Position numbers and translations under genes: made by a program. From NCBI GenBank assembly GCA_964591085.1, contig CAZPXH010000026.1, forward strand, positions 1-19,238: 19,238 nt of DNA, given 5' to 3'. The notes under the pieces are model-generated. The model saw only the letters and a list, made by a program, of their open reading frames with translations, was not told where the DNA came from and did no database searches. The stretch's first letter is position 1; each line of letters opens with the position of its first letter. This stretch comes from CAZPXH01 sp964591085. GTDB lineage: Bacteria; Spirochaetota; Spirochaetia; DSM-27196; CAZPXH01. Positions 6,328-13,021 of this stretch are shown in pieces.

Positions 6328-6717
6328 ATGAGCGCTGTCACCTCTCACTATCACATGCTGGACTGGCAGGAAACCACCGCGATTGAAGGAAGCGATGGCT
6401 GCAAACTCACAAGGGTTGACGCCGCCTTTCGCTACCAGGGAACCATCAACGGAGAGACCACCGTCTGTTACCAGATGTTCTACGAGACGGAGACAACCGG
6501 GTTCTACGAGGGATTCGAGCTGTTCCGCGGCACCCATGAAGGCGCGGACGCATCCGTGAGGTTCCGGCATCGCGGGTCCTTCGACGCAACGGGCGTAGAC
6601 GCGCGGATAGAGACCGTTGCGGGCACCGGAACCGGCCCGCTCAGCGGCAGGCGGCTGTGCTTCACAACCAGATTCGAGGGAGAAGGACGGTATCCCATCA
6701 CAATTGGCGAGGAGTAA
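6328..6717 (+). CDS. DUF3224 domain-containing protein
   Basis: A 129-residue protein without signal peptide. The pattern matches DUF3224: MLDWQETTAIEGSDGCKLTR near the N-terminus, DAAFRYQGTINGETTVCYQM (the alternating strand with Gly and aromatic residues), FYEGFELFRGTHEGADASVRF, then RHRGSFDATGVDARIETVAGT and a final LSGRRLCFTTRFEGEGRYPI strand. These are small beta-barrel proteins related to the allene-oxide-cyclase-like fold and are of unknown function. Length is normal for the family and the frame is intact. The ribosome site is weak (purine-rich AGAAAATGAG upstream), so the start is likely but not certain. Confidence 0.8.
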   Translation: MSAVTSHYHMLDWQETTAIEGSDGCKLTRVDAAFRYQGTINGETTVCYQMFYETETTGFYEGFELFRGTHEGADASVRFRHRGSFDATGVDARIETVAGTGTGPLSGRRLCFTTRFEGEGRYPITIGEE

Positions 6718-6930
6718 GCCGGGAAGCCAGACGCACGGTTTCATCGGCTCCCTCCGGGCCCCTTGCGCGGCTCCCGCAAACTACCGCCACGGCGGCTCGG
6801 GGAACTGCGAATCCATGGCACAGACGGTGTCGCGGTTGCCACTGCGGGCCTTGGCCATGGCGCCCGAGATCGCAGACAAGTGCGCTAGGTGACGTATGCT
6901 TCGAACGCTATCGAGAAAGGACGCCCGGCA
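6718..6930. other. Intergenic region with a possible C-terminal gene remnant on the minus strand
   Basis: About 210 bases without a convincing gene. On the minus strand, text ending at TAG 6780-6782 reads AHLSAISGAMAKARSGNRDT and then VCAMDSQFPEPPWR. It looks like the end of a real protein but has no proper start or family I recognise. A 7-bp inverted repeat CCATGGC/GCCATGG lies at 6813-6819 and 6854-6860. Confidence 0.25.
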
Positions 6931-7917
6931 ATGCCACACCTGCGACTGCTGGTACTCGACGATTATGAAGGGGGCCTGGCGAGCGCCCCGGCCATGGATC
7001 CGCTACGCGAGCTCGCCGAAGTCACCATACTGCACCATCCCCTGGCCGCGGACTCCCTCTCTGCACTGAGCCAATGCGATGTCATCCTGACGCTGCGCGA
7101 ACGTACGCTGCTGGATGCCGCTTTCTTTGAGCGCTGTGCGGCTGCCCAGTTCGTCCTACAGACGGGCGGACACGCGTATCACCTCGATGCGGCCGCGGCG
7201 ACCCGGCACGGAATTGTCGTCGCGCTCGGGCGGGGCGCCAGGCAGCCGATGGTCGCCGTACCGGAGCTGGTGATGGGAATGATGCTGGCGCTCGTGCGTC
7301 AGCTATGCGCGCTTGGTGCCGAGATGCGCGACGGTGCCTGGCGCGAAACTATCGGCTCAACGCTCACCGGACGCACGCTGGGAATCCTCGGCTACGGCCG
7401 GCATGGCAGGCCGGTCGCCAGGCTCGCCCGAGCCTTCAACATGAAGGTGATTGCGTGGGATCGGTCGGGCGATGGCCCGGCGATCGACGCAGACGGTGTT
7501 GAGCGCCGTGACCTGCAGTCCGTGCTCGGCATGGCCGACATTGTCTCCGTGCATCTGCGTCTGTCTGACGAGTCACGCGGGCTGCTGGACCGCAAGCGGT
7601 TGTGGCAGATGAAACGCGGCGCAATCCTGGATGAGGCGGCGCTGATCCAGGCGCTGCAAGAGAAACAGCTATCCGCTGCAGGGCTTGACGTGTTCGCCGT
7701 TGAGCCACTCGCGCCGGACAGTCCGTTGCGTACACTGCCCAACGTCCTGCTGACCCCTCACATCGGCTGGAAGGTGGATTCCGTGCTACACGAATTCGTC
7801 GCCATTGCTGCCTATCAACTGGATGCGTGGATCGCCCATCGCCTGCCCGCCGGCCAGGTGCTGAATCCTGAAGCCATGTCGGTTGACCGTCCGCGCGATG
7901 GCGGCGTGCTCGGGTGA
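6931..7917 (+). CDS. D-2-hydroxyacid dehydrogenase family protein lacking a core strand near the catalytic Arg
   Basis: A 328-residue protein. ATG 6931 was chosen because AAAGGA (6916-6921) lies nine bases upstream and the fold begins at once with LRLLVLDDYEG. The NAD-binding domain is clear: LTGRTLGILGYGRHGRPVAR supplies the GxGxxG loop (GYGRHG, 154-159), with the ribose-binding Asp at 177 (VIAWDRS). Catalytic Glu258 (DVFAVEPL) and His277 (LTPHIGW) are in place. Family members read like MKPGA-(L/Y)-LVNTSRG-xxVDEAAL, but this one reads MKRGAILDEAALIQAL (227-242). About nine residues are gone, including the beta-strand that carries the catalytic Arg. Arg229 may align with that Arg if the lost piece is the preceding strand. 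The family oxidises or reduces 2-hydroxy/2-keto acids with NAD(P)H; this copy is probably impaired unless the deletion is an assembly error. Confidence 0.82.
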   Translation: MPHLRLLVLDDYEGGLASAPAMDPLRELAEVTILHHPLAADSLSALSQCDVILTLRERTLLDAAFFERCAAAQFVLQTGGHAYHLDAAAATRHGIVVALGRGARQPMVAVPELVMGMMLALVRQLCALGAEMRDGAWRETIGSTLTGRTLGILGYGRHGRPVARLARAFNMKVIAWDRSGDGPAIDADGVERRDLQSVLGMADIVSVHLRLSDESRGLLDRKRLWQMKRGAILDEAALIQALQEKQLSAAGLDVFAVEPLAPDSPLRTLPNVLLTPHIGWKVDSVLHEFVAIAAYQLDAWIAHRLPAGQVLNPEAMSVDRPRDGGVLG

Positions 7918-7935
7918 GGGCGCTGCGGTGTTCCC

Positions 7936-8120
7936 CGCGTCCAGCAGGACTCGGTCTTCAGTCTCGGGCCTCCTGCCCTCGGCTTCCGACCCGTCTCCGC
8001 TGCTAGTCCGGCATCCCTGCCGGACTGCGCTCCAGGTGTTCGCGCCGCAGCTCCGCTTCGAGTCCTGCTGAACCTCCTGGTCCCAGATACCCTTGCAGGT
8101 TCGATAGTGGCGTGAAACTT
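7936..8120. repeat. 185-bp tandem repeat, copy 1 (distal), starting with a copy of the tRNA-Arg 3' end
   Basis: Begins with CGCGTCCAGCAGGACTCG, the same 18 bases as the 3' end of tRNA-Arg(TCT) including the discriminator base (8306-8323). It then reads GTCTTCAG and continues for 185 bases. By eye it is identical over its whole length to copy 2. Inside it are a hairpin AGTCCGGCA/TGCCGGACT with loop TCCC, and an inverted copy of the tRNA-derived block: CAGCAGGACTCG at 7942-7953 against CGAGTCCTGCTG at 8059-8070. Confidence 0.93.
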
Positions 8121-8305
8121 CGCGTCCAGCAGGACTCGGTCTTCAGTCTCGGGCCTCCTGCCCTCGGCTTCCGACCCGTCTCCGCTGCTAGTCCGGCATC
8201 CCTGCCGGACTGCGCTCCAGGTGTTCGCGCCGCAGCTCCGCTTCGAGTCCTGCTGAACCTCCTGGTCCCAGATACCCTTGCAGGTTCGATAGTGGCGTGA
8301 AACTT
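8121..8305. repeat. 185-bp tandem repeat, copy 2 (proximal), directly abutting tRNA-Arg
   Basis: Same sequence as copy 1 with a period of exactly 185 bases (7936, 8121, 8306). Its right end joins the real tRNA-Arg without a gap, so the tRNA's last 18 bases begin a third, incomplete repeat. If the tRNA transcript runs on, each unit would be read in the tRNA sense. The arms CAGCAGGACTCG and CGAGTCCTGCTG fall at 8127-8138 and 8244-8255. Confidence 0.93.
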
Positions 8306-8379
8306 CGCGTCCAGCAGGACTCGAACCTGCGACCCTCGGCTTAGAAGGCCGATGCTCTATCCGGCTGAGCTATGGACGC
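8306..8379 (-). tRNA. tRNA-Arg (anticodon TCT)
   Basis: On the minus strand a full 74-base cloverleaf can be drawn. The acceptor stem is GCGTCCA/TGGACGC with discriminator G. The D arm is GCTC/GAGC. The anticodon stem TCGGC/GCCGA encloses loop CTTCTAA, giving anticodon TCT. The T arm is GCAGG-TTCGAGT-CCTGC. CCA is not encoded (GAAG follows). It decodes AGA. It lies 19 bases downstream of tRNA-Pro and is followed directly by the 185-bp repeats that copy its 3' end. Confidence 0.97.
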
Positions 8380-8398
8380 ATTGTGTCGCGGAGAAAAG

Positions 8399-8471
8399 TC
8401 GGGATGGCGAGATTCGAACTCGCGATCTCCTGCTCCCAAAGCAGGCGCCTTAGCCTCTAGGCCACATCCCG
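8399..8471 (-). tRNA. tRNA-Pro (anticodon TGG)
   Basis: The minus strand folds as a 73-base tRNA. The acceptor stem is CGGGATG/CATCCCG with discriminator A. The anticodon stem CCTGC/GCAGG encloses loop TTTGGGA, giving anticodon TGG. The T arm is GCGAG-TTCGAAT-CTCGC. CCA is not encoded. It is the first gene of the tRNA-Pro/tRNA-Arg transcription unit. Confidence 0.97.
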
Positions 8472-8487
8472 GATTGCGACGCGCGAC

Positions 8488-8520
8488 AGTATAGGACTCC
8501 TGAGGTCCGCCGACTATAGT
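8488..8520. promoter_or_regulatory. Divergent promoter region between the tRNA unit and the MFS gene
   Basis: On the minus strand TATACT (8493-8488) is a good -10 element 16 bases before tRNA-Pro. On the plus strand TATAGT (8515-8520) is a good -10 element that would place the start of transcription at or next to the MFS ATG (8527). No ribosome site precedes that ATG, so the MFS mRNA may be leaderless. No convincing -35 boxes are visible. Confidence 0.5.
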
Positions 8521-8526
8521 ATCCAG

Positions 8527-9750
8527 ATGCCCGACCGCCCCGTGGTCCGGACGATGCTGCAGCTTGTACCGGGCTTCTACCTCCCCGTTGTGTTTCTGGC
8601 AACCGGCTTCTCCGCCGCGATTCCGGGCACCCCGGCATACCTTGTTGGCCTCGGTGCCACTCCGGCACTGGTCGGTCTTATCCTGGCGGTGAGGACCAGC
8701 GGGAACGTCATTGCCGATCTGCCTGGCGGGTTCGCAGTCTCCCGGATTGGACCGCGCGCCATTGCCGTCTCCGCTTCCATTGCAGCGGGGCTGAGCTCCC
8801 TGGTCCTTGCCGCAGCAGACAATCTGTTGGTCTTTGCCCTGGCCTCCGCGGTCCGCGGCTCCGCCACAAGCATGCTCCTCCTGGCGTCTCTTGCCGAGGT
8901 GAGGCTCCGGATCCCGGCAGAGACCCGCGGGCGTGCGCTTGCATCTGCCGGCGGTGCGATACGGATCGGTGGCCTGATTGGGCCGGCTATAGGCGGAGTG
9001 CTCGCCGAGGGGCGTGGCATGCCAAGCGTCTTTGTCATTCAGGCCGTGCTCGCCGGTCTTGCGGCAATCAGCATCATGCTGGATTCCGGCTACACCCGTG
9101 GCCCGCTCCCCAGAAGCGAAAGCCCGGACGGGAGCCGCGCGCGCCTGGTGCCGGAGATGCGCGGCCGCTGGCGCGCGACGTTCCTGGTGGCAACCGGCAT
9201 TGGAATGCTCCAGCTCATCCGTATCGGGCGTTCAGTCTTTGTACCCCTGGCCGGTGAGGCTGCCGGTATGTCTGTCTCCGAAATTGGCTACGTCCTGTCC
9301 ATCTCCGGATTCCTCGAGCTTCTGCTGGTTCCGCTTGCCGGCACCATGATGGATCGGCGTGGGCGCCGGACAGCAGGAATGCTGTGCCTCGGCCTCATGA
9401 TCATTGGTCTTGTGCTGCTGTCGGGTGCCGGGGTTCCGCTGATGGTAGCGGGCGCCGTCATCCTCATTGGACTCGGCAACGGCTTTGGCGCGGGGATCAA
9501 CATGACCGTTGGAAGCGACCTTGCGCCCCCAGCGGTGGTAGGGCAGTTCCTGGGGATCTGGCGAGTCTACGCGGATGGCTTTGGAATGGTGGGGCCCGCA
9601 GTTGTCGGCGCGCTCACCGGGCTGTTTGGGCTCCCGGTGGCGCTCCTCAGCCTCGCTGGTCTGGGCGGCGTCGGCCTTATCTCGCTCGCCCGGGCTCCCG
9701 AGCCGCGGGACCTGGACGCCACCACGCGCGCGCGGCTGGGTGCAGGTTAG
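8527..9750 (+). CDS. Major facilitator superfamily (MFS) transporter
   Basis: A 407-residue integral inner-membrane protein with about 12 hydrophobic helices. The loop between helices 2 and 3 reads ADLPGGFAVSRIGPRA, a variant of the MFS motif A (GxLaDrxGrr), and the matching loop in the second half is LAGTMMDRRGRRTAG. Helix 5 carries GGLIGPAIGGVLAEGRG, the motif C-like pattern of drug/proton antiporters. The cytoplasmic central loop lies around residues 190-215. Substrate is unknown; the motif C-like stretch favours export. The start ATG lies seven bases after a TATAGT box and lacks a ribosome site. It converges with the Mrp gene 27 bases downstream. Confidence 0.87.
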   Translation: MPDRPVVRTMLQLVPGFYLPVVFLATGFSAAIPGTPAYLVGLGATPALVGLILAVRTSGNVIADLPGGFAVSRIGPRAIAVSASIAAGLSSLVLAAADNLLVFALASAVRGSATSMLLLASLAEVRLRIPAETRGRALASAGGAIRIGGLIGPAIGGVLAEGRGMPSVFVIQAVLAGLAAISIMLDSGYTRGPLPRSESPDGSRARLVPEMRGRWRATFLVATGIGMLQLIRIGRSVFVPLAGEAAGMSVSEIGYVLSISGFLELLLVPLAGTMMDRRGRRTAGMLCLGLMIIGLVLLSGAGVPLMVAGAVILIGLGNGFGAGINMTVGSDLAPPAVVGQFLGIWRVYADGFGMVGPAVVGALTGLFGLPVALLSLAGLGGVGLISLARAPEPRDLDATTRARLGAG

Positions 9751-9758
9751 CAGACCCT

Positions 9759-9773
9759 GGCGCGCCGGGCGCC
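9759..9773. terminator. Short GC-rich hairpin between convergent genes, possible bidirectional terminator
   Basis: GGCGC (9759-9763) and GCGCC (9769-9773) form a stem with a GCCGG loop between the stop codons of the MFS and Mrp genes. GCAGG and CCTGC flank it as a possible outer stem. No T-run is present on either strand, so it is only a candidate. Confidence 0.4.
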
Positions 9774-9777
9774 TGCG

Positions 9778-10710
9778 CTAACCCCCGTCCCGCTGGCGGA
9801 TTGCCTCGGGTACGTCCTCCGGATTGCGCTGTGGGGAGGGCTCCTTCAGGTGCGGTTGGGGGGAGGGTGCGCGGCCGGCGGCAGATAACTCTTCCGCGCG
9901 GCGCACAACCTCGCCAGCAATGGCAGTGAATGCCCGGGCCGATGCGCTCTCCGGCGCGGCCGCTACGATGGGCCTGCCGGAATCGCCCGCTTCCACCACC
10001 CCCGGCTCAATCGGCACCGCGCCGAGGAAGGCAGTGCCGAGGCTTTCTGCCGCGCGCTTTCCGCCGCCGGTCTTGAAGATCTGGTGCGTGCTCCCGCAGT
10101 CCGGACAGACAAAGCCGCTCATGTTCTCAACCACGCCAATCACCGGGACGTTCAGCTTGCCGGCAAAGTTGAAGCTCTTGCGGGAGTCCAGGATGGCAAC
10201 GTCCTGGGGCGTGGTCACCAGGACCGCGCCGGTCATCTGCGGGACGATCTGTGCCAGGGTTAGCTGTTCGTCACCCGTTCCTGGGGGTGTGTCAACGATG
10301 AGGTAGTCCAGCTCTCCCCATTCCACGTCCGCAATGAACTGCCGGATCAGCCCGATCTTGATAGGGCCCCGCCAGATGAGGGCGGAGTCCGGATCGTAGC
10401 CGGCAAGCGCAATGCTTGTGGCCAGCAGGTTGGGCAGCACTTCCACCGGCTCAATGTGGGTCTCGTCACCGGAGAAGCGTCGATCTTCAATTCCCAGCAT
10501 CTTGGGCACGTTGGGCCCGTGCACATCGATGTCCAGGATCCCAACCCGGTAGTCCTGTAACGCCAGGGCAAAGGCCAGGTTGGCCGCCACGGTGGACTTG
10601 CCCACGCCGCCCTTGCCGGAAAGGACCGCCACCACGTGCCGGATCTTTGAAAGCCGCTCTTCTATGCGCTGGTCCTGCTGGACCTTCTCGTTACCCGTTG
10701 GTGCATGCAT
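9778..10710 (-). CDS. mrp: Mrp/NBP35 (ApbC)-family iron-sulfur carrier P-loop ATPase
   Basis: A 310-residue cytoplasmic protein. HVVAVLSGKGGVGKSTVAAN holds the deviant Walker A motif (GKGGVGKST, residues 32-40). ILDIDVHGPNVPKMLG is the switch I region. LIVDTPPGTGDEQLTL (residues 137-152) is the Walker B/switch II region. GFVCPDCGS supplies the CPDC pair (Cys202, Cys205) that binds a bridging 4Fe-4S cluster between two subunits. These proteins carry and insert Fe-S clusters into apoproteins. The N-terminal MIP18-like domain found in some Mrp proteins is absent. The C-terminus has a Pro-rich extension after residue 285. Neighbouring genes nth and queG encode 4Fe-4S enzymes, so they are plausible clients. 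ATG 10710 is preceded by a GGGGGA run. Confidence 0.93.
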   Translation of the reverse strand: MHAPTGNEKVQQDQRIEERLSKIRHVVAVLSGKGGVGKSTVAANLAFALALQDYRVGILDIDVHGPNVPKMLGIEDRRFSGDETHIEPVEVLPNLLATSIALAGYDPDSALIWRGPIKIGLIRQFIADVEWGELDYLIVDTPPGTGDEQLTLAQIVPQMTGAVLVTTPQDVAILDSRKSFNFAGKLNVPVIGVVENMSGFVCPDCGSTHQIFKTGGGKRAAESLGTAFLGAVPIEPGVVEAGDSGRPIVAAAPESASARAFTAIAGEVVRRAEELSAAGRAPSPQPHLKEPSPQRNPEDVPEAIRQRDGG

Positions 10711-10724
10711 TCCCCCGAATCGTC

Positions 10725-10754
10725 GGCGCGTGCGCGCGCCCTGTCAACGGGCGC
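10725..10754. repeat. Two overlapping, mutually exclusive hairpins in the mrp-nth spacer
   Basis: GGCGCG/CGCGCC (10725-10730, 10735-10740, loop TGCG) and GCGCCC/GGGCGC (10736-10741, 10749-10754, loop TGTCAAC) share bases, so only one can form at a time. They lie in the 73-bp divergent spacer that must contain both promoters. A regulatory role is possible but unproven. Confidence 0.4.
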
Positions 10755-10783
10755 AGCGCCTGCGTGCTACCCTGCGCAGGACC

Positions 10784-11479
10784 ATGCCCGGAGTAATCAC
10801 CCAGGAAGAGGCCCTCCGCCAGCTCTCCGTTCTGGAGGCGTACTATCCTGAGTTCCGGCGACTGCTTGAGTACCGCAACCCGCTCCAGCTTCTGGTTGCG
10901 GCCATCCTGTCTGCCCAGACCACAGACGCCTCGGTGAACGCAGCGACACCGGCACTCTTTGCCCGCTATCCGGATGCAGCAGCGCTGGCATCAGCAGAGT
11001 CAGAGGAGCTGCAGGCGATGATCCGCACCATCGGGCTATATCGGAGCAAGGCGAGGAACCTCATCGCCTGTGCCCGCGCGCTGCTGGAGCGCCATGGAGG
11101 TGAGGTTCCGCTCACGATGGATGAACTCACTGCCCTGGCCGGGGTAGGGCGAAAAGTCGCCGGGGTAATCCTCGCAACCGTCGCGGGGAAGCCCGCCGTA
11201 ATCGTGGACACCCACTTCGGCCGGGTGGCTCGCAGGCTTGGCTGGACAGACGCGGATGCTCCCCGCTCGGTGGAGACCGACGTTTCCGCACTGCTTCCTG
11301 CCAGGCACTGGACGAGCGCCAGCATGCGGCTGAACTACCTTGGCCGGGATCACTGTCACGCCCGCAAGCGCCCGGACTGCGAGCATTGCCCCGTGTCGGA
11401 GCGCTGCCCTTCCAGCCTGGCCGGCCCGGCTGACGGCGTTGATCCTGCCCGGGCGCAGGAACCAGGCGACGCCGGATGA
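10784..11479 (+). CDS. nth: Endonuclease III (DNA glycosylase/AP lyase)
   Basis: A 231-residue base-excision repair enzyme that removes oxidised pyrimidines and cleaves AP sites. The helix-hairpin-helix LTALAGVGRKVAGVIL carries the catalytic Lys124, and VDTHFGRVARRLGW carries the catalytic Asp142. LQLLVAAILSAQTTDASVN is the conserved N-terminal signature. The C-terminal 4Fe-4S loop is CHARKRPDCEHCPVSERC (Cys191, 199, 202, 208), spacing x7-x2-x5, one residue longer in the first interval than the usual x6. I chose ATG 10784, which has AGGA three bases upstream and matches the family N-terminus, although the frame is open further upstream. The stop overlaps the queG start (ATGA), indicating translational coupling. 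Confidence 0.95.
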   Translation: MPGVITQEEALRQLSVLEAYYPEFRRLLEYRNPLQLLVAAILSAQTTDASVNAATPALFARYPDAAALASAESEELQAMIRTIGLYRSKARNLIACARALLERHGGEVPLTMDELTALAGVGRKVAGVILATVAGKPAVIVDTHFGRVARRLGWTDADAPRSVETDVSALLPARHWTSASMRLNYLGRDHCHARKRPDCEHCPVSERCPSSLAGPADGVDPARAQEPGDAG

Positions 11480-12642
11480 GGACCCAGCCGATTTCCCGAA
11501 TTGGGGAGCTCCTGGAGGCGGAAGGCATCACTACCTGGGGTGTTGTGGACCTGCAGAGTGCTGAGGCCGGAAACCGGCACACCAGTCCGGAGGACTGCTC
11601 CCGGCCGCTCGGAGCGCACCGCAGTAGGCAGTATGCGGCCTGGATCGCAGAAGGGCGGCAAGGGGAGATGGTTTGGCTGCGCCGGGACGCAGAGGCAAAG
11701 TACCGGGCCGGGCGCCTGTTGCCCGGTGCCCGGAGCCTGGTGAGCGTGGCCATGCCCTACCGGCAGGAGGTGCCCTGGCCCCGTCCGGAGGCCCGGGTCC
11801 CGGAAGTGGGGGAGTCTCCATGGCCGCGCGTGTCGCGTTACGCCCTGGGCCGGGACTACCACAAAGAGCTGGGACGGTCCCTCCGGCGCATCTCCCGCGC
11901 ACTGACAACCGAGTATCCGGGCCACCGCTTCCGCAGCTTTACCGATGCCACGCCACTTTCCGAGCGCCACTTTGCCGAGCAGGCCGGGCTTGGCTTCACC
12001 GGCCGCAACACCCTGCTCATCAACCACCAGCTTGGAAGCTGGTTCTTCCTGGGAGAGATCATCACCACGCTCCATCTGCCGCCTCGCGCTGGCGAAGGCG
12101 GTGGAACCGGCCGATGCCCGCGCTCCTGCACCCGCTGCATAGACGTCTGCCCAACCGGCGCGTTGGAGGGGCCCATGAGGATCAACGCGTCCCGGTGCAT
12201 CAGCTACCTGACCATTGAGCACAAGGAAACCATTCCGGAACCGATAGCCGAGCGGATGGCTGGATGGATCTTTGGCTGCGATCTTTGCCAGGAAGTCTGC
12301 CCGCTGAACATCCCGGCCCAAGACACAACGCGGCCCGGTTTCACCCGCCACATTGCCGGCGCCATGCCCGACATCGCAGAGCTTCTCTCCCTGGAGACCC
12401 ACGCTGATGTCGTCGCTCGCTTTGGCGGTTCACCCCTGGTACGCGCAGGCCGGCGGAACCTGGTTCGAAACACCCTCATAGCCCTCCAGTATGAAGCCTC
12501 GGAAGCGGTGGTCCGAGAGCACCAGCAACGAATTAGCGAGCTTTGCGCCGATACTGATGAGGTGGTGCGGGAGCACGCGCTTCGCTGCGCAAGGGTATGG
12601 CCCCTTGCCATTGCAGGTGCCAGGATGAACAGAAATGGATGA
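11476..12642 (+). CDS. queG: Epoxyqueuosine reductase QueG
   Basis: A 388-residue cobalamin-dependent enzyme that makes the last step of queuosine synthesis, reducing epoxyqueuosine to queuosine in tRNA. The catalytic Asp is in FTDATPLSERHFAEQAGLGF (Asp157), followed by the family hallmark TGRNTLLI. Two 4Fe-4S sites are complete: CPRSCTRCIDVCPTGAL (Cys214, 218, 221, 225) and GCDLCQEVCPLN (Cys268, 271, 275) with Cys241. The C-terminal 90 residues look helical, like the HEAT-type repeats of QueG that contact the anticodon arm. It overlaps nth by four bases and the next gene by eight, so all are probably on one message. Confidence 0.95.
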   Translation: MRTQPISRIGELLEAEGITTWGVVDLQSAEAGNRHTSPEDCSRPLGAHRSRQYAAWIAEGRQGEMVWLRRDAEAKYRAGRLLPGARSLVSVAMPYRQEVPWPRPEARVPEVGESPWPRVSRYALGRDYHKELGRSLRRISRALTTEYPGHRFRSFTDATPLSERHFAEQAGLGFTGRNTLLINHQLGSWFFLGEIITTLHLPPRAGEGGGTGRCPRSCTRCIDVCPTGALEGPMRINASRCISYLTIEHKETIPEPIAERMAGWIFGCDLCQEVCPLNIPAQDTTRPGFTRHIAGAMPDIAELLSLETHADVVARFGGSPLVRAGRRNLVRNTLIALQYEASEAVVREHQQRISELCADTDEVVREHALRCARVWPLAIAGARMNRNG

Positions 12643-13021
12643 ACTACGACATATCCTCTACGCGGAGGATGATTCAGACATCAGGCAGGTTGCTATCCTC
12701 GCGCTGGAACACGTTGGTGGTTTCACGGTGCGCGCGGTTGAGAACGGGCAGCAGGTGTTGGACGATCTCGCGGAGTTTCCATCACAGCTGGTTCTCCTGG
12801 ACGTGATGATGCCGGTGATGGATGGGGTAACGGCCTACAAGCGGATGCAGCTGGACCCCGGGCTTGCGGCGTTGCCGGTTGTATTGATGACGGCGCGGGT
12901 GCAGCCTTCGGAAGTACAGCAGTACCGGACCATTGGCATTGCCGATGTGATTGAGAAACCCTTTGATCCCATGACCCTCGCGGATCGGATCCGGGCTATA
13001 TGGAAGAGTGTCCATGCCTGA
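12635..13021 (+). CDS. Single-domain CheY-like response regulator
   Basis: A 128-residue stand-alone receiver. It has the acidic pocket EDD (Glu11-Asp12-Asp13), the phospho-acceptor Asp56 in LVLLDVMMPVMDG, the switch Thr86 (LMTAR) and the conserved Lys108 (EKPF). No output domain is attached, so it probably relays phosphate, most simply to the Hpt domain of the next protein. It overlaps queG by eight bases and the cyclase gene also starts inside it. Confidence 0.93.
   Translation: MDELRHILYAEDDSDIRQVAILALEHVGGFTVRAVENGQQVLDDLAEFPSQLVLLDVMMPVMDGVTAYKRMQLDPGLAALPVVLMTARVQPSEVQQYRTIGIADVIEKPFDPMTLADRIRAIWKSVHA

Noticed and set aside
6720..6780. Minus-strand text GAGCCGATGAAACCGTGCG resembling a group II intron domain V
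   Set aside because: The paired arms needed for the 34-base domain V hairpin are not present, and there is no intron-encoded reverse transcriptase or domain VI nearby.
8112..8300. Small open frames within the 185-bp repeats
   Set aside because: They run opposite to the tRNA-sense transcript, lack ribosome sites and end arbitrarily. A peptide role cannot be supported from sequence alone.
7936..8305. CRISPR array
   Set aside because: Two adjoining 185-bp units with no short-repeat/spacer pattern and no cas genes.
8306..8471. tRNA pair as phage or island attachment site
   Set aside because: No integrase gene is nearby, and the repeated tRNA end is in short tandem units rather than flanking a gene-bearing island.
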